A stretch of DNA of 64,000 nucleotides from Streptomyces sp. NBRC 109706 (GTDB lineage Bacteria; Actinomycetota; Actinomycetes; Streptomycetales; Streptomycetaceae). The DNA is taken from contig NZ_BBOM01000014.1 of NCBI RefSeq assembly GCF_000974485.1, forward strand, positions 157,937 through 221,936. Reading direction: 5' to 3'. The notes beneath the pieces are model-generated. The model was not told where the DNA came from, did no database searches, and saw only the letters and a program-made list of their open reading frames with translations. A program made the position numbers and the translations under genes. This document shows positions 60,715 to 64,000 of the stretch, piece after piece; position 1 is the stretch's first letter, and each line of letters begins with the position of its first letter.

Positions 60715-61779
60715 CTACCCCGCCGGTGCCACGGTGCCGGCGGCTGTGTCGATGGTCAGCTCGGAAGTCCAGCTGAGCGACATGGTCCGGCTGTCGGGGA
60801 ACTCGACGGGGAGCCACACGTACTCCGAGTCGTTGACCAGACCGCCGGAGGCGTTGCCCCAACGGTCGCCCATATAGAGGTAGGAGGTGGTCTCGGTGCC
60901 CTGGACGGGCAGGACGAAGGTGGTCTGGGAGTCGAACCCGGTGGCGTCGCCGACGTCGCGCATCTCGCTCCACTCGCCGTCCAGGCTGGTGGCGGTGGCG
61001 TACCGCTGCTGGTTGGGGTTCCAGCCGGTCGCGCCCGAGGTGAGCATGAAGTAGACGCCGTCGCGTTGGAAGAGCGCGGGCGCCTCGCGATGGCCGCCGG
61101 GCCAGGGGTTGGCGACCAGTTCGGCGACGTCCGTGTAGTCGTCGGTGAGCCGGTAGATGTGCAGGTCGTAGTTCTCCCGGGCGGAGGAGACCATGTAGCC
61201 GGTGCCGTCGTCGTCGACGAAGGCGGTGATGTCGCGGGACATGTGGTCCAGCGGGCGGAAGCTGCCCCGCCAGCTGTAGTCGCCGTCGACGGTGTCGGAG
61301 ACGGCCACGGCGGCACGGGCCTCGCCGTAGTCCCGGCCGTTCTCCTTGTGCATCCACATGACGAACTGTCCGGTGGACTCGTTGTAGACGACCTTGGGGC
61401 GTTCGATGTTGGCCTGCGCCAGTTCGGGGTCGGACTGCTGGGTCAGGACGTGGTTGCGGAACTCCCAGTTCCTCAGGTCGGTGGAGCGGTAGGCGGAGAC
61501 ATAGCGGAAGCCGTTGTTGTCGTCGTGCCGGTTCTCGCCGAACCAGTAGTAGTAGCCGTCGACTTCGAGGATCCCGCCGCCGTGGGCGTGCAGTGGGTTA
61601 CCGGCGGTGTCCGTGAACTGGGTTCCGTTGGGGACGGTCACGGGCTCCGCCTGTGCCGACCGGCTCACCAGGAAGGGGAGCAGCAGGGCCAGGGCGAGAA
61701 GCACGGCGAAGCGCCCGCGGCGCGGGGCCGTTGTGCCGCGACGGGTGACCCGGCGGCTCCTGTGCTGAGGGGGTTTCAT
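60715..61779 (-). CDS. secreted GH43 exo-beta-1,3-galactanase-like protein (single domain)
   Basis: A 354-residue exported enzyme: basic N-terminus and signal (FAVLLALALLLPFLVSRSAQ, cleavage near AQA), then a GH43 propeller with LHAHGGGILEVDGYYYWFGE, IERPKVVYN, SRDITAFVDDDGTGYMVSSA, HREAPALFQRDGVYFMLTSG and GWNPNQQRYA. This is the most canonical of the four subfamily-24-like proteins and lacks an accessory domain. ATG 61779 has GGAG seven bases upstream. Divergent from the P450 gene. Confidence 0.9.
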   Translation of the reverse strand: MKPPQHRSRRVTRRGTTAPRRGRFAVLLALALLLPFLVSRSAQAEPVTVPNGTQFTDTAGNPLHAHGGGILEVDGYYYWFGENRHDDNNGFRYVSAYRSTDLRNWEFRNHVLTQQSDPELAQANIERPKVVYNESTGQFVMWMHKENGRDYGEARAAVAVSDTVDGDYSWRGSFRPLDHMSRDITAFVDDDGTGYMVSSARENYDLHIYRLTDDYTDVAELVANPWPGGHREAPALFQRDGVYFMLTSGATGWNPNQQRYATATSLDGEWSEMRDVGDATGFDSQTTFVLPVQGTETTSYLYMGDRWGNASGGLVNDSEYVWLPVEFPDSRTMSLSWTSELTIDTAAGTVAPAG

Positions 61780-61933
61780 GAGGCGACTCCAGGGGTGGGG
61801 CGCACCGGTTCCGTCGTCTGCGGACATCCGGTGCGTGGGGGGGCCGGCCACCGCCCGGCCGAGCGACGGCCGGGGGGTAACCTCCCGTTCACGGTCGGAT
61901 GGCGGGCCCAAAGCGTCAACCGCCCCCCACTGA

Positions 61934-61941
61934 ATCGATCA
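61934..61941. promoter_or_regulatory. ATCGATCA site between GH43 and P450 genes
   Basis: TGAATCGATCAGAACC lies about 155 bases upstream of the GH43 start and 220 before the P450; it carries the core seen upstream of the other hydrolase genes. Confidence 0.4.
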
Positions 61942-62159
61942 GAACCAATCAGCTGCGCTCATGGAGCGGGGCGGAGTACGCGGCGGCGCACCACCGCCGC
62001 AGGAGGCGCCCACGGCGGCCGGGTGGGGCGTGCCGGTGGTGGGGCCGCTCGTTTCGTGTCCTCCGTGCCACCCGTACGAGCCCCCGGCGGGTCTGTCTCC
62101 TCTGGCGGACGCTCAATAACCTTGTGGAGCAGGTCGCTTACCGATCCGAGGAGCGTGCC

Positions 62160-63383
62160 ATGTCTCCCACGCGGGTACCCGACATCCTCTCGCCCGAGTT
62201 CGCGGCGAACCCCTATCCGGCCTACCGGATGATGCGCGATACCGCGCCCCTCATCTGGCACGAGGCCACCCGGAGCTACCTCGTCTCGCGCTACGAGGAC
62301 GTCCAGCGGGTTTTCAGGGACCGGAACGGCGAGTTCACGACCGACAACTACGCGTGGCAGATCGAGCCGGTGCACGGCAGGACCATCCTCCAGCTCAGTG
62401 GCCGCGAGCACGCGGTGCGTCGAGCCCTGGTCGCCCCCGCCTTCCGCGGTAGCGACCTGCGGGAGAGGTTCCTGCCCGTCATCGAGCGCATCTCACGCGA
62501 GCTGATCGACGTCTTCCGGCACACCGGGTCCGCCGATCTGGTGGCCGACTACGGCGCCCGCCTCCCGGTCAGTGTGATCGCCGAGATGCTGGGCCTGGAC
62601 GCCGCCGACCACCCGCGGTTCCACCGCTGGTACACATCCGTCATCGCCTTCCTCGGCAACCTCTCGGGCGACCCCGGGGTGACCGCGGCGGGCGAACGGA
62701 CCCGCGTCGAGTTCGCCGCGTACATGCTGCCGATCATCCGCGAACGCCGCGAGCACCCGGGCGACGACCTGCTGTCCACGCTGTGCGCCGCCGAGGTCGA
62801 CGGCGTCCGGATGAGCAACGAGGACATCAAGGCGTTCTGCAGCCTGCTGCTCGCCGCCGGCGGCGAGACCACGGACAAGGCGATCGGCGGCATCTTCGCG
62901 AACCTGCTGCGCCACCCCGACCAGCTCGCCGCCGTCCGCGCGGATCGCGGCCTGATCCCACGGGCGTTCGCCGAGACCCTGCGCTACACCCCACCGGTCC
63001 ATATGATCATGCGGCAGTCCGCGACCGAGGTGACGCTCAGCGGTGGCACCGTGCCTCCGGGAGCCACCGTCACCTGCCTGATCGGCGCCGCGAACCGGGA
63101 CGGGAGCCGCTACCGCGACGCGGACCGCTTCGACATCTTCCGCGACGACCTCACCACCGCGACCGCCTTCTCCGCCGCCGCCGACCACCTGTCCTTCGCC
63201 CTGGGCCGGCACTTCTGCGTCGGCGCGCTGCTCGCCAAGGCCGAGATCGAGATCGGCGTCGACCAACTGCTCGACGCCATGCCCGACCTCCGCCTCGCCG
63301 ACGGCTTCGCCCCCACCGAACAGGGCGTCTTCACCCGCGGCCCCCACTCCCTCCCGGTCCACTTCACCCCCACCGACACCTGA
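62160..63383 (+). CDS. cytochrome P450
   Basis: A 407-residue soluble bacterial P450. The I-helix has LLLAAGGETTDKAIGG with the AGxET oxygen-activation motif, the K-helix has AETLRY (ExxR), and the heme-binding loop is FALGRHFCVGALLAKAE with the Cys ligand. The N-terminus starts at VPDILSPEFAANPYPAYRMM. ATG 62160 follows GAGGAGCG. No ferredoxin or reductase gene is adjacent, so external redox partners are needed. It lies at the right edge of the hydrolase locus and need not belong to it. Substrate unknown. Confidence 0.95.
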   Translation: MSPTRVPDILSPEFAANPYPAYRMMRDTAPLIWHEATRSYLVSRYEDVQRVFRDRNGEFTTDNYAWQIEPVHGRTILQLSGREHAVRRALVAPAFRGSDLRERFLPVIERISRELIDVFRHTGSADLVADYGARLPVSVIAEMLGLDAADHPRFHRWYTSVIAFLGNLSGDPGVTAAGERTRVEFAAYMLPIIRERREHPGDDLLSTLCAAEVDGVRMSNEDIKAFCSLLLAAGGETTDKAIGGIFANLLRHPDQLAAVRADRGLIPRAFAETLRYTPPVHMIMRQSATEVTLSGGTVPPGATVTCLIGAANRDGSRYRDADRFDIFRDDLTTATAFSAAADHLSFALGRHFCVGALLAKAEIEIGVDQLLDAMPDLRLADGFAPTEQGVFTRGPHSLPVHFTPTDT

Positions 63384-63616
63384 CAGTGAGGATGTACGTG
63401 AGCGTTCCCCGGCGGGGTCTGACCCAGCACCTGACTGACTCAGGGTCCTCAACGGGATCTGTCGGCTCTGTCCGGGGGACGCTCGCCCGCATCCGTCGGG
63501 CCGGGGGACGTGACTTCATAAGAGCCTGGCCAGAGGCCCCATCACTGTCTTGTCCGTCCTCCCGGCCGACGGGTGCCAACCCACCCGGTCGAATGGACAG
63601 GACGGCACACCCCACG

Positions 63617-64000
63617 ATGTCACAGCACGAGGTCGAGGTCACCGGCGGCGTCGACACCCACAAGGACACCCACACCGCGGCCGCGATCGACTCGGCGGGC
63701 CGGGTCCTGGGCTCGGCCCAGTTTCCCGCCTCCGCGCTCGGCTACCGCAAGCTCCTGGCCTGGCTCCGGTCCTTCGGGGCCCTGCTGGTGGTCGGGGTCG
63801 AGGGCACCGGCGCCTACGGCGCCGGACTCGCCCGCCACCTGCGTGAAAGTGACGTGAGGGTGGTCGAGATCGACCGCCCGGACCGCAAGGCACGTCGGTG
63901 GCAGGGCAAGTCCGACCCGGTCGACGCCGAGGCAGCGGCCCGGGCCGCGCTCGCCGAACGCCGCACGGGAACACCGAAGTTCCGCGACGGGCGGGTCGAG
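63617..64000 (+). CDS. IS110-family transposase, 5' part
   Basis: The frame is open from ATG 63617 (or 63593) to the window edge and encodes VEVTGGVDTHKDTHTAAAID, LLVVGVEGTGAYGAGLARHL and SDPVDAEAAARAAL. These are the DEDD RuvC-like active-site blocks of IS110 transposases (D in GVDTHK, E in VEGTG, D-x2-D in DPVDA). The element continues beyond the window, so its integrity is unknown. Confidence 0.9.
   Translation, partial: MSQHEVEVTGGVDTHKDTHTAAAIDSAGRVLGSAQFPASALGYRKLLAWLRSFGALLVVGVEGTGAYGAGLARHLRESDVRVVEIDRPDRKARRWQGKSDPVDAEAAARAALAERRTGTPKFRDGRVE

Overview
High-GC actinomycete DNA, most likely Streptomyces or a close relative. Pointers are the GC-rich third codon positions, an XRE/DUF397 pair remnant, several Ser/Thr kinases, Tat-type lipoproteins, a sortase LAxTG anchor, a CmtR/CtpG-like metal pair and plant-polymer hydrolases. 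Interrupted mobile genes, fragments and frameshifted genes suggest an accessory or chromosome-arm region.

Left part (1-32 kb): worn accessory DNA. It begins with a phage-type integrase that has lost its core-binding domain, and an XRE tail with an intact DUF397 gene. A 27-copy heptanucleotide repeat follows, just upstream of a GT-B-like gene that converges on an NB-ARC/TPR STAND ATPase. Next come oxidoreductases (aldo-keto reductase, Zn-alcohol dehydrogenase, three SDRs, a PQQ-type sugar dehydrogenase lipoprotein) and a GH13 alpha-glucosidase, interleaved with two clearly frameshifted genes and a dead IS982-family element with terminal inverted repeats. Two direct repeats carrying the 3' half of a tRNA-Pro(GGG) gene (about 16.0 and 26.8 kb) bracket a 10.7-kb segment. 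That segment holds an integrase remnant, a peptide deformylase remnant, an arsR-cmtR-metal ATPase-lnt operon, a cold-shock gene, a merR-hemolysin III operon, an O-methyltransferase remnant and a divergent TetR/methyltransferase pair. Two membrane Ser/Thr kinases, one fused to a solute-binding domain, flank a NERD-domain gene.

Right part (32-62 kb): a compact, intact carbohydrate-utilisation locus. It contains GH127, GH51, DUF2264 (GH154-like) and four GH43 exo-beta-1,3-galactanase-like proteins. It also has two GH128 domains, two complete sugar ABC importers lacking their own ATPase (an MsiK-type shared ATPase is presumably used), two LacI regulators and a DeoR-HTH/LacI-ligand hybrid, a YesL-like membrane protein and twin secreted HExxH proteins. 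The enzyme set fits plant arabinogalactan-protein or hydroxyproline-rich glycoprotein breakdown: galactan backbone, arabinofuranose, glucuronic acid and possibly the protein core. AT-rich ATCGAT/CGATCA motifs recur upstream of the hydrolase genes and look like a shared operator.

The most unusual object is at 55.4-59.0 kb. An ECF-type sigma factor is fused to an HxxxCxxC zinc-binding anti-sigma-like motif, a membrane helix and an extracellular GH128 domain. It is divergent from a secreted ricin-lectin/GH128 enzyme. The two GH128 domains are almost identical (6 differences in about 239 residues) and form a roughly 750-bp inverted repeat. This suggests a membrane-tethered sigma factor whose sensor is a copy of the enzyme it sits beside. 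The window ends with a P450 gene and the start of an IS110-type transposase.
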